Positions 43,397-52,306 of a stretch of DNA of 60,429 bases are shown piece by piece. Under the pieces are notes generated by a model. That model was not told the origin of the DNA and did no database searches. It saw nothing but the letters and a program-made list of their open reading frames with translations. Origin of the DNA: Gemmataceae bacterium (lineage in GTDB: Bacteria > Planctomycetota > Planctomycetia > Gemmatales > Gemmataceae); contig JAIEPT010000007.1 in NCBI GenBank assembly GCA_019748295.1, positions 1 through 60,429 on the forward strand, in the 5' to 3' direction. A program made the position numbers and the translations under genes. The stretch's first letter is position 1, and each line of letters starts with the position of its first letter.

Positions 43397-43655
43397 CGCG
43401 AACGCTGAAAGCGTTCCCCAGCAAAGCCCAGGGTTGGCGACTAAAGGGAGCCAACCCTGGGCATAAGCCTCCCACCTGCCGAGGAACTCTGAAAGAGTTC
43501 GCCACGACGCTCAGCCCAGGGGCGCAGTCCGAACGCATGAGGCGTCCTGGCGAGTTCTTTCAGAACTCCCTTCCGCCGCTGTCTTCCTACCCAGGGTTGC
43601 CTCCCGTCGGTCGCCAACCCTGGGCTTTGCTGGGAAACGCTTTCAGCGTTCGCGT
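43397..43655. repeat. Family A composite inverted repeat (copy 1)
   Basis: Two arms of about 108 bases in opposite orientation, each with two inner hairpins and a CCAACCCTGGG block, joined by a 40-base spacer holding GGGGCGCAGTCC. A close copy is at 45548-45811 and a half copy at 1-118. The translated arms give PWALLGNAFSV-containing pseudo-peptides. Confidence 0.88.
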
Positions 43656-43760
43656 GGGTTCCGCATCGCGGCCCTTCGGCGATGACTTCCCCCTGCTTTC
43701 ATGGGAGACGCCCTTCGCGTTTGCAGTTCGGTGCGTCCGCCCGAAAAATTGGCCGCACCA

Positions 43761-45164
43761 TTACTCGGCGGCAGGGGCGAGCGAAATCGTCGGTTGCGGT
43801 TGCGGTTGCGTTTGCAGTTGCGTTTGCGGCGAGGAAAGGTCGGTGGGCAGGCGTCGATAGTCCATGTGGTTGCTTCCGCAGCAGGCACAGTTGCGTTCGC
43901 TGCCGCATTCGCGGACGAGATGGCCCTGAGCGCGACGCAAGCGAACCTTGGCGAGATGCCAGCCGGCGAGTTCTTCGATCAACTCGACTTCCACCTGCCG
44001 AACTTGTTGGCGAACGGCGAGAAGCTGAAGCGGAGCGGCCAATCCCTGGGCTTGCTTCGCTTCAAGATCCTTCAGGCGATTCTGCTCGCGGACCAACTTG
44101 CGGCGAGCGAGTTCGATGGCGTCCTTCTGCGTCCGCATCGAACCGAGGGCCTGCGTCACTTCGCTGGCGATCAGACGCTCCGATTCGGAGCGAATCCGCG
44201 ACATTTGATTTTGACGCGATGCTTCTTCCGCGCGTCCCGCGCCGCCGATCATGGAAAAGCGAGTGATGACTCCCAAAAGCGTCGGCGGCGGGGTGGCACT
44301 GCCTGCGGACGAAGCGCTTACCGTCTGCAGGAACAGCTTGACGGCCGACAGCGTGCGGCGATCCGTTTCCTGCTCCAGTCGTTCGATCAGCAGATGGCCG
44401 GGCCGAGTCTGCAATGCTTCGGCAATGGCGGCTTTCTCTTCCGGGATTCGAAGATCGGGCCGCCAATCGACGAGCGGCAGGAATCGACGGCTCGTCGCGG
44501 ACTCGGCCCCGATCAGCATGGCCAGGCTTTCGTTCCCCTGGTCGATGCCCTGATCGAGCTTGACGCGATCTTGCTGCAGCTTGAGTTGCTGCGATTCGAT
44601 CGCTTCCAGATCCGCGGAGATCGGCAAGCCGAGCGTCCGGCGTTTCTCGATCTCGCGGACGCCGGTTTCCATGTCGGAAAGGGCGCTGCGAACGACGTCC
44701 GATTTCGCCTCGGCTTCGACCAAGCGATGGAAGGTTTCGAGCGCCTGCCCCGCACTTTGGTTGCGTTCCTCGAGAGCGAAGGCTCGCAAGATTTCCTGCT
44801 TGAGCGGGCGATTGCGATGCTCGCGCGTGACAAGGTCGAGCAGCAGGCTGCGTTTCGCCGTGCCGATCGCATCCGCTTCTTCGTCGAGCAAATTGGCTTT
44901 GGAGCTTCGAGCGCTGGCGAGGCATTGAGCCTGGCGGTCGCTGAGCGATTGGTAGACGTAGTCGAGGCGGACGAGGTCGCCGGGGCGTTCGGGGCGTTCG
45001 GGGCGTTCGGGGACGATGGCTTCGATCTTCCAGCTATTGCGATCCGCGATCGGCAACACGAGCCGTTCGGGCGCTTCCTCAGGCTGGGGCCGCGTGTGAC
45101 GGCAGCCCATGCCGAGAACCGCCAAGAGGGCGGCGAATGCCAGATGCCGTAACGCGCCACGCAT
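43761..45164 (-). CDS. TolC-like outer-membrane lipoprotein
   Basis: Lipobox AALLAVLGMGCRH at the start. Long helical segments (SDMETGVREIEKRRTLGLPISADLEAI, QNQMSRIRSESERLIASEVTQALGS, LVREQNRLKDLEAKQAQGLAAPLQLLAVRQQV) follow the outer-membrane efflux pattern. Two simple repeats are coding: ERPERPERPG near residue 55 from a 9-bp tract (44988-45015) and QTQPQPQPT near the end from a 6-bp tract (43793-43830). Length 467. Close to a gene desert and to no exporter genes. Confidence 0.78.
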   Translation of the reverse strand: MRGALRHLAFAALLAVLGMGCRHTRPQPEEAPERLVLPIADRNSWKIEAIVPERPERPERPGDLVRLDYVYQSLSDRQAQCLASARSSKANLLDEEADAIGTAKRSLLLDLVTREHRNRPLKQEILRAFALEERNQSAGQALETFHRLVEAEAKSDVVRSALSDMETGVREIEKRRTLGLPISADLEAIESQQLKLQQDRVKLDQGIDQGNESLAMLIGAESATSRRFLPLVDWRPDLRIPEEKAAIAEALQTRPGHLLIERLEQETDRRTLSAVKLFLQTVSASSAGSATPPPTLLGVITRFSMIGGAGRAEEASRQNQMSRIRSESERLIASEVTQALGSMRTQKDAIELARRKLVREQNRLKDLEAKQAQGLAAPLQLLAVRQQVRQVEVELIEELAGWHLAKVRLRRAQGHLVRECGSERNCACCGSNHMDYRRLPTDLSSPQTQLQTQPQPQPTISLAPAAE

Positions 45165-45547
45165 ACGAAATTGCCTCGGGATCGTTCCGATGCATCATCG
45201 ACCGCGGGCCAGGCAAACTTTGACGCATGTGGCGGAAATGCCGAGAGAAGCGGTTGCAGGGCGGAAACGGGGGGAGCAAGAGAACGTAGCGAAGGATAAA
45301 GCCGTAGAGTGCGTCAGGCGCAAGCGAGACGCACCGTTACGCGTTCCCAGGAAACGAGGAAACCAATTTGCTGCGAGGGCAATGTTCCGTGAAGAATTGG
45401 ATGCTGCCGATCCTAGATCCGCTCGACGGTGCGCCTCGCTGCGATCAACACACTGCGACTGGCGTAAGGACGGGCGCCTCCAGAGCGGCATGCGAATGCG
45501 ACTTCTTCGATCGGGGCGCCCAAATTCTTCTCGCGGACGAATCAGAC
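45165..45547. other. Gap upstream of the TolC-like gene
   Basis: 383 bases with no clear gene. The minus-strand promoter of the TolC-like gene should lie near its left end. Short open frames here lack ribosome sites. Confidence 0.45.
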
Positions 45548-45811
45548 CGCGAACGCTGAAAGCGTTCCCCAGCGAAGCCCAGGGTTGGCGACCAACGGGA
45601 GACAACCCTGGGAGATATGCCCTCGCTGCAAGGGAACTACGTAAGAGTTCTCCAGGAGGCCGCGCCCAGGGGCAAGGCCTCCAAAAGCGCGGGGCGTCCT
45701 GGCGAACTCTTTCAGACATCCGGGGCGCGAACGTCTCGGATACCCAGGGTTGGCTCCCGACGGTCGCCAGCTCTGGGCTTTGCTGGGGAACGCTTTCAGC
45801 GTTCGCGATCC
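45548..45811. repeat. Family A composite inverted repeat (copy 2)
   Basis: Same build as 43397-43655: reverse arm to about 45657, spacer with GCGCCCAGGGGCAAGGCCTC, forward arm 45700-45811. The arms differ by scattered substitutions from copy 1, so it is not a recent duplicate. Confidence 0.85.
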
Positions 45812-46135
45812 CTTCGGCCGAAAGATTTGTGCGCCATTGAATTAGGAGACGATTGACAGCCAAGGTGTGAAGGCTCCATGCCATATCACGCAGGCCGGAA
45901 TTTTCCGCGTGTTCGGCGTTGATAGAATTCTTCCATATGACGGAAACTTCCATACGTCCCATTTATCCCATAATTAAGTTCAGGTCGGTGCAAACAGCCG
46001 CTTGATGGCAACTTGAGGGGTTTCCAGCAAGATTGTGGAAATTTCCGCTTGACGGCACGTCACAATCTAGACAAAATGGTAAAAGTGTTCCACCGAAGGT
46101 CGGCTGAATTCTCTCGGAAATAGGCAGGATCTGTC
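45812..46135 (+). promoter_or_regulatory. Upstream control region of the microcompartment operon
   Basis: Three palindromes of form GGAANNTTCC lie at 45897-45906 (GGAATTTTCC), 45942-45951 (GGAAACTTCC) and 46037-46046 (GGAAATTTCC). A 13-bp direct repeat, CCGCTTGAYGGCA, lies at 45998 and 46045. TTGACG at 46049-46054 could be a -35 box, but I see no strong -10. The region is AT-richer than its surroundings. Candidate operators for the DeoR protein encoded just downstream. Confidence 0.45.
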
Positions 46136-46915
46136 GTGCTGGTGGAAGAAAGGCGTCAAAAAGTTCTCGATCTCGTCTCCGCCAAAGGCTTCATGGCCCT
46201 CGGCGATCTGGCGAAAATCGTGCACGCCTCCGAGTCCACGGTTCGCCGGGATCTCGACTTCCTCGACCAGCAAGGCATCGTGAAACGCACCCACGGCGGA
46301 GCGTTTTACGTGGGCGACGGACCCGCCCTCACCCCATTCGAGGAACGGGCTTCTCAGGAACTCGAAGAGAAAAAGCTGGTCGCCAAGGCAGCCGCGGCAC
46401 GGATCCGCGACGGCGATTCGATCCTGCTCGACGGCGGCACCACGACCCTTGAGGTCGCCAAGCTGCTCGTCGGTCGGCCATTGCAGATCGTGACCAACAG
46501 CCTGCCGATCGCGAATCTCTTCGCCAGCAACCGCGAGACGGATCTGGTGGTGCTAGGCGGTTTCGTCTACCCCCGCACCGGCGTGGCTTTGGGCCCGCTG
46601 ACGGTGCGGATGCTCGAAGAGGTGCACGTGAGCCAGTGCATCATGGGCGTGGGCGGAATCACGATGAAGGGGTTGTTCAACGGGAACTTGCTTCTGGTGG
46701 AAACCGAACGGGCGATGATGCGGACCGCGGATGAAGTCGTCGTCGTCGCCGACCATACGAAATTGGGCCGACAGGCGCTGGCGTACCTCTGCGAAACGTC
46801 GGCCATCGACACACTGATCGTGGACAAGGGAATTACCGCCGAGCAGCGAGCCCTGGTGGAACCAAGCGGCATCCGGCTGATCGTGGCGGACGAAGGCAAC
46901 GAGGACTTCCGATGA
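46136..46915 (+). CDS. DeoR family transcriptional regulator
   Basis: Likely controls the microcompartment operon in response to a sugar phosphate. The DeoR helix-turn-helix is at 1-55 ([39 protein letters not shown]) with the standard [11 protein letters not shown]. The ligand domain shows [45 protein letters not shown] and a GGITMKG phosphate loop. Length 259. GTG start at 46136. It overlaps pduL by four bases, so both lie in one transcript. Confidence 0.93.
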   Translation: MLVEERRQKVLDLVSAKGFMALGDLAKIVHASESTVRRDLDFLDQQGIVKRTHGGAFYVGDGPALTPFEERASQELEEKKLVAKAAAARIRDGDSILLDGGTTTLEVAKLLVGRPLQIVTNSLPIANLFASNRETDLVVLGGFVYPRTGVALGPLTVRMLEEVHVSQCIMGVGGITMKGLFNGNLLLVETERAMMRTADEVVVVADHTKLGRQALAYLCETSAIDTLIVDKGITAEQRALVEPSGIRLIVADEGNEDFR

Positions 46916-47622
46916 CCGCATTGCTCGACCGAACGAATATCGAACAACTAGTGCGGCAAGTCATCGCCAAGCGCATCGCGCCCGACGCGGTTCGCTTGAC
47001 CCCGACGCCCAACCCCACCCCCGTCGCCAAGACCGACGGCGGGGTCTTCGTGCCCAAGCTGGTGGTCAACGTCTCCGCACGTCACGCGCATGTGACGCAG
47101 GACGACCTTGAACGCCTCTACGGCCGAGGCCGCAAGCTGACGCCATTCAAGTCGCTGTACCAAGATGGGTTTTTCGCAGCGGAGGAAACGGTGACCATCA
47201 TCGGCCCTCGCCAGCGGATGATCACCGGCGTCCGCATCCTCGGCCCGTGCCGCGATCACAGCCAGGTGGAACTCGCGTTTACCGACGCGATCTCCCTCGG
47301 CCTGGACTGCCCGGTCCGCAAGAGCGGCGACCACCGCGATTCCCCCGGCTGCTACATGATGGGCCCCGCCGGCATGATCGAGTTGCAAAAGGGCGTGATC
47401 CGCCACGAACGTCATGTGCACATGGGCCCGAGGGATTGCGAGTACTACGGCGTCAAAGATGGCGACCGTCTCAAGCTTCGCATCGAGAGCACCTGCACTG
47501 CGGTCCTCGAAGACCTGCTCGTCCGCATGGCGCCCGCTTCGAAACTCGAAGTCCACATCGACACGGACGAAGGCAATGCCGTCGATCTGGCCCACGCGAA
47601 AAAGTGCGAGTTGTTCAAATAA
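46912..47622 (+). CDS. pduL: PduL-type phosphotransacylase
   Basis: Turns an acyl-CoA into an acyl phosphate and returns CoA to the compartment. Conserved zinc motifs are [13 protein letters not shown] and [36 protein letters not shown] is also a PduL block. The first 20 residues ([19 protein letters not shown]) form an amphipathic helix that fits an encapsulation peptide, then a Pro/Thr linker. Length 236. Overlaps the DeoR gene by four bases. Confidence 0.94.
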   Translation: MTALLDRTNIEQLVRQVIAKRIAPDAVRLTPTPNPTPVAKTDGGVFVPKLVVNVSARHAHVTQDDLERLYGRGRKLTPFKSLYQDGFFAAEETVTIIGPRQRMITGVRILGPCRDHSQVELAFTDAISLGLDCPVRKSGDHRDSPGCYMMGPAGMIELQKGVIRHERHVHMGPRDCEYYGVKDGDRLKLRIESTCTAVLEDLLVRMAPASKLEVHIDTDEGNAVDLAHAKKCELFK

Positions 47623-47624
47623 AA

Positions 47625-47688
47625 GAGCCGCGCACGAAGTAAGCGGTCGGCATGACACGCAGCGAACCGCTTACTACGTGCGCGGCTC
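47625..47688. terminator. Palindrome (family H) after pduL
   Basis: Arms GAGCCGCGCACGAAGTAAGC and complement, three bases past the stop. A second copy lies at the other end of the operon, 57633-57697. There is no T-run, so it may be a processing or attenuation site. Confidence 0.55.
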
Positions 47689-47773
47689 CCCCGGCGGCGA
47701 AAACGCCGCCGAAACGAAACACGGACGCGATTTCACGAACGTTCATTTCGAACCCTTTTGGAGGAATGTACTC

Positions 47774-48067
47774 ATGGCCAACAACCTGGAAGCCCTGGGA
47801 ATGGTCGAAACGAAAGGGCTGACGGCGTTGGTCGAAGCCAGCGACGCCATGCTCAAGGCTGCGAACGTCCAATTCTTGGGCTGGGACAAGATCGGCAGCG
47901 GTCTGGTCACTGCCTTCGTGGTCGGCGATGTGGCTGCGGTGAAGGCCGCAGTCGACGCCGGCGCCGCCGCGGCGAGCCGCATCGGCGAAGTCCACGGCGT
48001 GCAGGTGATTCCGCGTCCGCACGACGACGTGAATTCCGTGCTCCCCCGTGCGAAAGCCGCTCAGTAA
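47774..48067 (+). CDS. BMC-H shell protein
   Basis: Hexameric tile of the microcompartment facets. The single BMC domain is complete in 97 residues: [69 protein letters not shown] is the typical pore loop at the hexamer centre. Start ATG 47774 has GGAGGA upstream. It lies behind the family H hairpin and 37 bases before the second BMC-H gene. Confidence 0.95.
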   Translation: MANNLEALGMVETKGLTALVEASDAMLKAANVQFLGWDKIGSGLVTAFVVGDVAAVKAAVDAGAAAASRIGEVHGVQVIPRPHDDVNSVLPRAKAAQ

Positions 48068-48104
48068 CCCTCAACCATCAACGCTTTTTGCGAGGACCTT
48101 GAAC

Positions 48105-48386
48105 ATGTCGCTGAATGAAGCGCTCGGAATCGTCGAAACCAAAGGCCTGATCGCCGCCATCGCCGCCACCGATGCGATGGCCAAGGCCGCCAACGTCCGC
48201 ATCCTCGACAAGGTGTCGATCGGCAACGCCTACGTCGCCACCTTCGTCCGCGGGGACGTGGGCTCGGTCCGCGCCGCGGTCGATGCCGGCGCCGCCGCCG
48301 CCACTCAACATGGCGAACTCGTCAGCGCCCACGTCATCCCCCGTCCGGAACCGACCGTGGTCGCGGCGTTTGTCGGAAATAAGTAG
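48105..48386 (+). CDS. BMC-H shell protein, second
   Basis: 93 residues with the same fold: [26 protein letters not shown], then [33 protein letters not shown] and VIPRPEP. The pore loop reads KVSIGNAY in place of KIGSG, so the two tiles probably have different pores. It has the GAGGACC ribosome-like site. No BMC-T gene is in the locus, as in other PVM-type organelles. Confidence 0.95.
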   Translation: MSLNEALGIVETKGLIAAIAATDAMAKAANVRILDKVSIGNAYVATFVRGDVGSVRAAVDAGAAAATQHGELVSAHVIPRPEPTVVAAFVGNK

Positions 48387-48388
48387 GG

Positions 48389-48477
48389 AATTTCAAATTG
48401 CAAATTGAAGATTGCAAATTTGGAAGACCAAGAACGCCTCTTCAATTTGCAATTCGAAATTTGCAATTTGCAATCTG
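48389..48477. repeat. AT-rich mirrored repeat before the kinase gene
   Basis: TTTCAAATTGCAAATTGAAG and TTCAATTTGCAATTCGAAAT arms give an inverted and partly direct repeat of CAAATTGC/GCAATTTG. It is the lowest-GC stretch of the locus. Confidence 0.75.
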
Positions 48478-48496
48478 AACGAAGGAACTCTGTGCC

Positions 48497-49669
48497 ATGA
48501 AGGTACTCGTCGCCAATCTCGGAAGCACCAGCTTCAAGTATCGCCTGTTCGACATGACGGACGAACGGGTGCTGGCGCGCGGCGGGGTCGAACGGATCGG
48601 CTCGCCGGAATCCAAATGCTTCGTCGAGGTCGCGGGCAAACGCGAGGACATGACGATCGCGGCAAAGGACCATGCCGTCGCCGTCCGCCTTTGCCTGCAA
48701 CAGCTTGTCGACAAGCAATGCCTGAAAAGCCCAAAGGACTTGACGGCCATCGGATTCAAGGCCGTCCATGCTCAGGGCGTCAGCGGCGTGCAGCGAGTGG
48801 ACGAACGCGTGCTGGGCGCGATGGAAGCGTACAACGACGTCGCGCCGGCCCACAATCCGATGTACGTCAACGCGATGCGGCTCCTTGCTCGCGACTTGCC
48901 GGAAATCCCGCTGGTGGCCGCGTTCGAGACCGGCTTCCACGAAACGATTTCGCCGGCCGAGAAGCTGTATGCGATCCCGACGGAATGGGCGGAAAAAGTC
49001 GGCGTGAAGAAGTGGGGCTTCCACGGCGCCAGCCACCGTTACATCGGTTGGCGCGCGTCGCAGCTCCTCAAGGATCCTGAAGCCAAGATCATCTCCTGCC
49101 ATCTGGGCGGCTCCAGTTCGCTGTGTGCGATCAAGGCCGGCCAGTCGCAGGCATGCAGTCTCGGCATGAGCCCGCAAAGCGGCTTGCCGCACAACAACCG
49201 CGTCGGCGAGTTCGACGTGTTCGCCCTGCCCGCGCTGCTTCGGCAGACCGGCAAATCGCTCGAGCAGATTCTCGACGACCTCGCGAACAAGTCCGGCCTC
49301 CTCGGCATCAGCGGATTCAACGACCTGCGCGACATCGAACAGGGCGCCGCCAAGGGCGAAGCCAAAGCGCAGCTCGCGCTCGACGTCTTCGTCGCCTCGG
49401 TTCGCCATTACCTGGGCGCTTACTTGGTGCTGCTCGGCGGAGCCGACGCGATCGTGTTCACCGGAGGCATCGGCGAGAACTCGGTGGTCATGCGTCAAGC
49501 CGTCTGCCGCGACTTGGAATGGTTCGGCATTCGGTTGGACGCCGCGAAGAACGCCACGGCCAAGGGCGAAGCCCGCCTCGACGCCGCGGACAGCCGGGTT
49601 CAAGTGTGGATCATGCCGACGAACGAAGAACTGATCGTAGCTCGGCAGACGAAGGACTTGCTCGGATGA
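48497..49669 (+). CDS. ackA: Acetate/propionate kinase
   Basis: Makes ATP from the acyl phosphate supplied by PduL. Acetate kinase motifs: VANLGSTSFKYRLF at the start, then AHNPMYVNAM, PLVAAFETGFHETI, KWGFHGASHRYIGWRAS and SCHLGGSSSLCAIKAG. The ATP site GADAIVFTGGIGENS is complete. Length 390. Ribosome site GAAGGAA upstream. No encapsulation peptide is evident at the termini, so it may act outside the shell. The next gene is a shell vertex protein. Confidence 0.95.
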   Translation: MKVLVANLGSTSFKYRLFDMTDERVLARGGVERIGSPESKCFVEVAGKREDMTIAAKDHAVAVRLCLQQLVDKQCLKSPKDLTAIGFKAVHAQGVSGVQRVDERVLGAMEAYNDVAPAHNPMYVNAMRLLARDLPEIPLVAAFETGFHETISPAEKLYAIPTEWAEKVGVKKWGFHGASHRYIGWRASQLLKDPEAKIISCHLGGSSSLCAIKAGQSQACSLGMSPQSGLPHNNRVGEFDVFALPALLRQTGKSLEQILDDLANKSGLLGISGFNDLRDIEQGAAKGEAKAQLALDVFVASVRHYLGAYLVLLGGADAIVFTGGIGENSVVMRQAVCRDLEWFGIRLDAAKNATAKGEARLDAADSRVQVWIMPTNEELIVARQTKDLLG

Positions 49670-49671
49670 CC

Positions 49672-49763
49672 GGGTTAGCCGCGACGCGCAGCGGAGCGCG
49701 GGCGGCACGACACGCGATCGCGTGAGATTCCCGCCGCGCTCCCCTTCGGGTCGCGGCTAACCG
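49672..49763. repeat. Palindrome (family N)
   Basis: Arms GGTTAGCCGCGACGCGCAGC and a near complement ending GTCGCGGCTAACC. Fills the gap between the kinase and BMC-P genes. Seen once here. Confidence 0.8.
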
Positions 49764-49782
49764 AATGCGGAGTGCGTCCGAC

Positions 49783-50094
49783 ATGTTTCTCGCGAAAGTC
49801 ACCGGCACGGTCGTCGCGACGCAAAAGGTCGCGAGCATGACGGGTCAACGTTTGGTGACCGTCGAACCGCTCCGCGTCGATCCGCAATCACGCGATCGCC
49901 TGATCGGCACCGGCCGAACGTTCGTCTGCTTCGACACCGTCGGCGCGGGACTAAACGAAACGGTGCTGATTGTGCAAGGCTCTAGTGCCCGCATGGTCCC
50001 CGAACTGGAAAAACTGCCGACCGACGCGACGATCATCGGGATCGTCGATGCGGTGCAGGTGGAGAACGAGACTGTCTTCAAGCAAGGAAGCTGA
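49783..50094 (+). CDS. BMC-P (EutN/CcmL) vertex protein 1
   Basis: Pentamer that closes the corners of the shell. Family opening FLAKVTGTVVATQKVASMTGQRLVTVEPL, then CFDTVGAGLNETVLIVQGSSARM and IIGIVDAV. Length 103. ATG 49783 fits the family; an upstream ATG at 49765 would add six residues. Confidence 0.93.
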   Translation: MFLAKVTGTVVATQKVASMTGQRLVTVEPLRVDPQSRDRLIGTGRTFVCFDTVGAGLNETVLIVQGSSARMVPELEKLPTDATIIGIVDAVQVENETVFKQGS

Positions 50095-50103
50095 TGGTTT
50101 TCC

Positions 50104-50341
50104 CCCCTCTCCCCTTGGGGGAGAGGGGCCGGGGGTGAGGGGGCGGCGCCACGCGGCGACCTGTCTCTTCTATGTAGCCCTCTCGCTCCGCGAGAGGCAA
50201 GCGGCCTTAGCCCTCGCCGCTGCAAAGTTCGATGCCGCTGTCCTCTCGCGGAGCGAGAGGGCTACATAGCAATCGAAATCACCGCGAGGGGCCGCCCCCT
50301 CGCCCGGCCTACGGCCACCTTCTCCCCCGGTGGGGAGAGGG
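50104..50341. repeat. Nested ~240-bp hairpin inside the operon (family P, copy 1)
   Basis: Outer hairpins of family D (GGGGGAGAGGGG, GGTGGGGAGAGGG) frame an inner palindrome 50171-50269 with arms TATGTAGCCCTCTCGCTCCG. The layout is repeated at 51795-52034. No gene lies in the gap. Confidence 0.88.
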
Positions 50342-50370
50342 TCGAACAAGACTCACAAGGTTGATCTGCG

Positions 50371-51789
50371 ATGCTTCAAATCACCGATGACCTGATTCGC
50401 GGCGTGGTCCAGGAAATCCTCGGCCAAATGACCAACGGCCGAACGCCGTCGGCGGCTCCCGGCACAAGCCGTTGGGGCGCGTTCGAGGATGTCGAAAGCG
50501 CTGTCGCCGCTGCGAGCCTTGCTCAGCAGAAGTTCGAGACGCTCGGCGCCGAGGGCCGCAAGAAGGCGGTCGATTGCATCCGCAAAATCTGCAAGGAACG
50601 AGCGGAAGAACTGGGCCGCGACGAGTTCGAGGAAACGAAGATCGGCCGGCTGCAGCACAAGATCGACAAGCTCGTCGTCGCCAGCGAGAAGACGCCGGGC
50701 GTCGAGTGGATGAAGACCGAAGCCTACAGCGGCAGCAATGGCGTTTCGCTAGTCGAATACGCCCCCTTCGGCGTCGTCGGCATCATCACGCCGGTGACGC
50801 ATTCGTTGCCGACCCTTGCCGGCAATGCGATCAATATTCTTGCCGCGGGCAATTCGCTCGTGTGCAATCCGCATCCCTCCGGCGTCCGCATCGCGGTGAA
50901 GGGAGTGCAGCTTTTCAACCAGGCGATCCACAAAGCGATCGGCATCGACAACTTGCTGACGATCATCAGCAAGCCGACGCTCGAATCGGCCCAGGCGATC
51001 TTCGACAACCGCGAAGTAAGGCTTATCTGCGTGACCGGCGGCCCCGCGGTGGGGCGTGCCGCTTTGCGAAGCCCGAAGCGCGCGATCGTCGCCGGCCCCG
51101 GCAATCCGCCGGTCGTCGTTGACGAAACGGCCGACCTCGACAATGCCGCCCGCTCGATCATCGCCGGCGGCGGATTCGACAACAACCTGCTCTGCATTGG
51201 CGAGAAGGAAGTGTTCGCCGTCGCCAGCATCTTCGACGAACTGATAGACGCGATGGCCCGTGCGAAGGCCGTTCGCCTCAACGCAAGCCAGATCGAAGCG
51301 CTGACCAAGGCCGCCTTCGCGAAAGGGGACGACGGCAAGTTCCATGTCAACAAGGACCTCGTGGGCAAAGACCCCGCGGAGCTTGCGAAGCATGCGGGCA
51401 TGAACATCCCCGCAGAGTGCGAACTGATCTATGGCGAAACCGTCGCCGATCATCCGTTCGTTTACGAAGAGCAGATGATGCCGTTCGTCCCCTTCGTTCG
51501 CGTCCCTGACGTCGATACCGCGATCGCGATGGCGAAGAAATACGAACACGGCTACCGTCACACCGCGATTATTCATTCGCGAAATGTGGACACGATCACG
51601 CGCATGGGCCGCGAATTGGACACGACGATCTTCGTGCAAAACGGCCCCAGCACGGCCGGCCTCGGCCTCGGCGGCGAAGGCTACCTGAGCTTCAGCATCG
51701 CCACCCCGACCGGCGAAGGCGTGACGACGCCGATGACGTTCACGCGTCAGCGTCGCTCCGCGACCGTCGGCAGCATGCGGGTGGTCTGA
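50371..51789 (+). CDS. CoA-acylating aldehyde dehydrogenase (PduP/EutE type)
   Basis: Oxidises the aldehyde to acyl-CoA inside the shell. The first 20 residues (ITDDLIRGVVQEILGQMTNG) form the usual encapsulation helix, followed by a short linker. Catalytic Cys lies in FDNNLLCIGEKEVF near residue 270; NAD-binding blocks PFGVVGIITPVTHSLPT and VTGGPAVGRAALRSPKRAIVAG precede it. LGGEGYLSFSIATPTGEGVT is a family end. Length 472. Substrate likely lactaldehyde by analogy with the described PVM locus. Confidence 0.95.
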   Translation: MLQITDDLIRGVVQEILGQMTNGRTPSAAPGTSRWGAFEDVESAVAAASLAQQKFETLGAEGRKKAVDCIRKICKERAEELGRDEFEETKIGRLQHKIDKLVVASEKTPGVEWMKTEAYSGSNGVSLVEYAPFGVVGIITPVTHSLPTLAGNAINILAAGNSLVCNPHPSGVRIAVKGVQLFNQAIHKAIGIDNLLTIISKPTLESAQAIFDNREVRLICVTGGPAVGRAALRSPKRAIVAGPGNPPVVVDETADLDNAARSIIAGGGFDNNLLCIGEKEVFAVASIFDELIDAMARAKAVRLNASQIEALTKAAFAKGDDGKFHVNKDLVGKDPAELAKHAGMNIPAECELIYGETVADHPFVYEEQMMPFVPFVRVPDVDTAIAMAKKYEHGYRHTAIIHSRNVDTITRMGRELDTTIFVQNGPSTAGLGLGGEGYLSFSIATPTGEGVTTPMTFTRQRRSATVGSMRVV

Positions 51790-51794
51790 GTGTT

Positions 51795-52034
51795 TTCTCC
51801 CCTCTCCCCTTGGGGGAGAGAGATTGGGGGTGAGGGGCGGCGCCACGCGGCGATCTGTCTCTTCTATGTAGCCCTCTCGCTCCGCGAGAGGATAGCGGAT
51901 GAATGTCACGCGATCGCACGGCAAGATGCCGCTTACCTCTCGCGGAGCGAGAGGGCTACATAGGACGAACCACCGCGAGGGGCCGCCCCCTTACCCGGCC
52001 TACGGCCACCCTCTCCTCCGAGCGGGAGAGGGTA
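51795..52034. repeat. Nested ~240-bp hairpin inside the operon (family P, copy 2)
   Basis: Close copy of 50104-50341 including GGCGCCACGCGGCGA and the inner palindrome 51867-51963. The central loop differs (ACGCGATCGCACGGCAAG), while the arms are nearly identical, so the arms seem to be kept by selection or gene conversion. Confidence 0.88.
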
Positions 52035-52048
52035 ACAAGGAAACTGCA

Positions 52049-52306
52049 ATGCAGATCGGCCAAGTCGTCGGACACGCGACTGCGACGGTGAAGCATGCCA
52101 GCATGGTTGGCTGGAAACTCCTCGTCGTGCAGTTGCTGGCGATCGACGGCAAGGCGGATGGCGAACCGATTTTGTGCATCGATTCGCTCGGCAGCGGCGT
52201 GGGCGATCGCGTGATCGCTTCCAACGACGGCGCCGGAGTTCAGAGTCTTGTGGGAACCAAAGTCACGCCGATTCGCTGGTTCGTGACGGGAATCGTGGAC
52301 GCATGA
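52049..52306 (+). CDS. BMC-P (EutN/CcmL) vertex protein 2
   Basis: 85 residues: MQIGQVVGHATATVKHASMV, WKLLVVQLLAIDGKADGEP, CIDSLGSGVGDRVIASNDGAG and IVDA. Short, typical BMC-P. Its stop overlaps the next start by four bases. AAGGAAA lies upstream. Confidence 0.94.
   Translation: MQIGQVVGHATATVKHASMVGWKLLVVQLLAIDGKADGEPILCIDSLGSGVGDRVIASNDGAGVQSLVGTKVTPIRWFVTGIVDA

Noticed and set aside
46049..46080. Sigma-54 promoter before the DeoR gene
   Set aside because: No GG-N10-GC pair with the right context; the TTGACG box suits a sigma-70 form at best.
43214..46135. tRNA or rRNA genes in the long gaps
   Set aside because: No TPsiC-like GTTCRANNC arm with a matching cloverleaf, and no rRNA motif found by eye.
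50104..52034. Repeats as a CRISPR or integron array
   Set aside because: Large palindromes flank one gene, there is no cas gene or integrase, and spacing is irregular.
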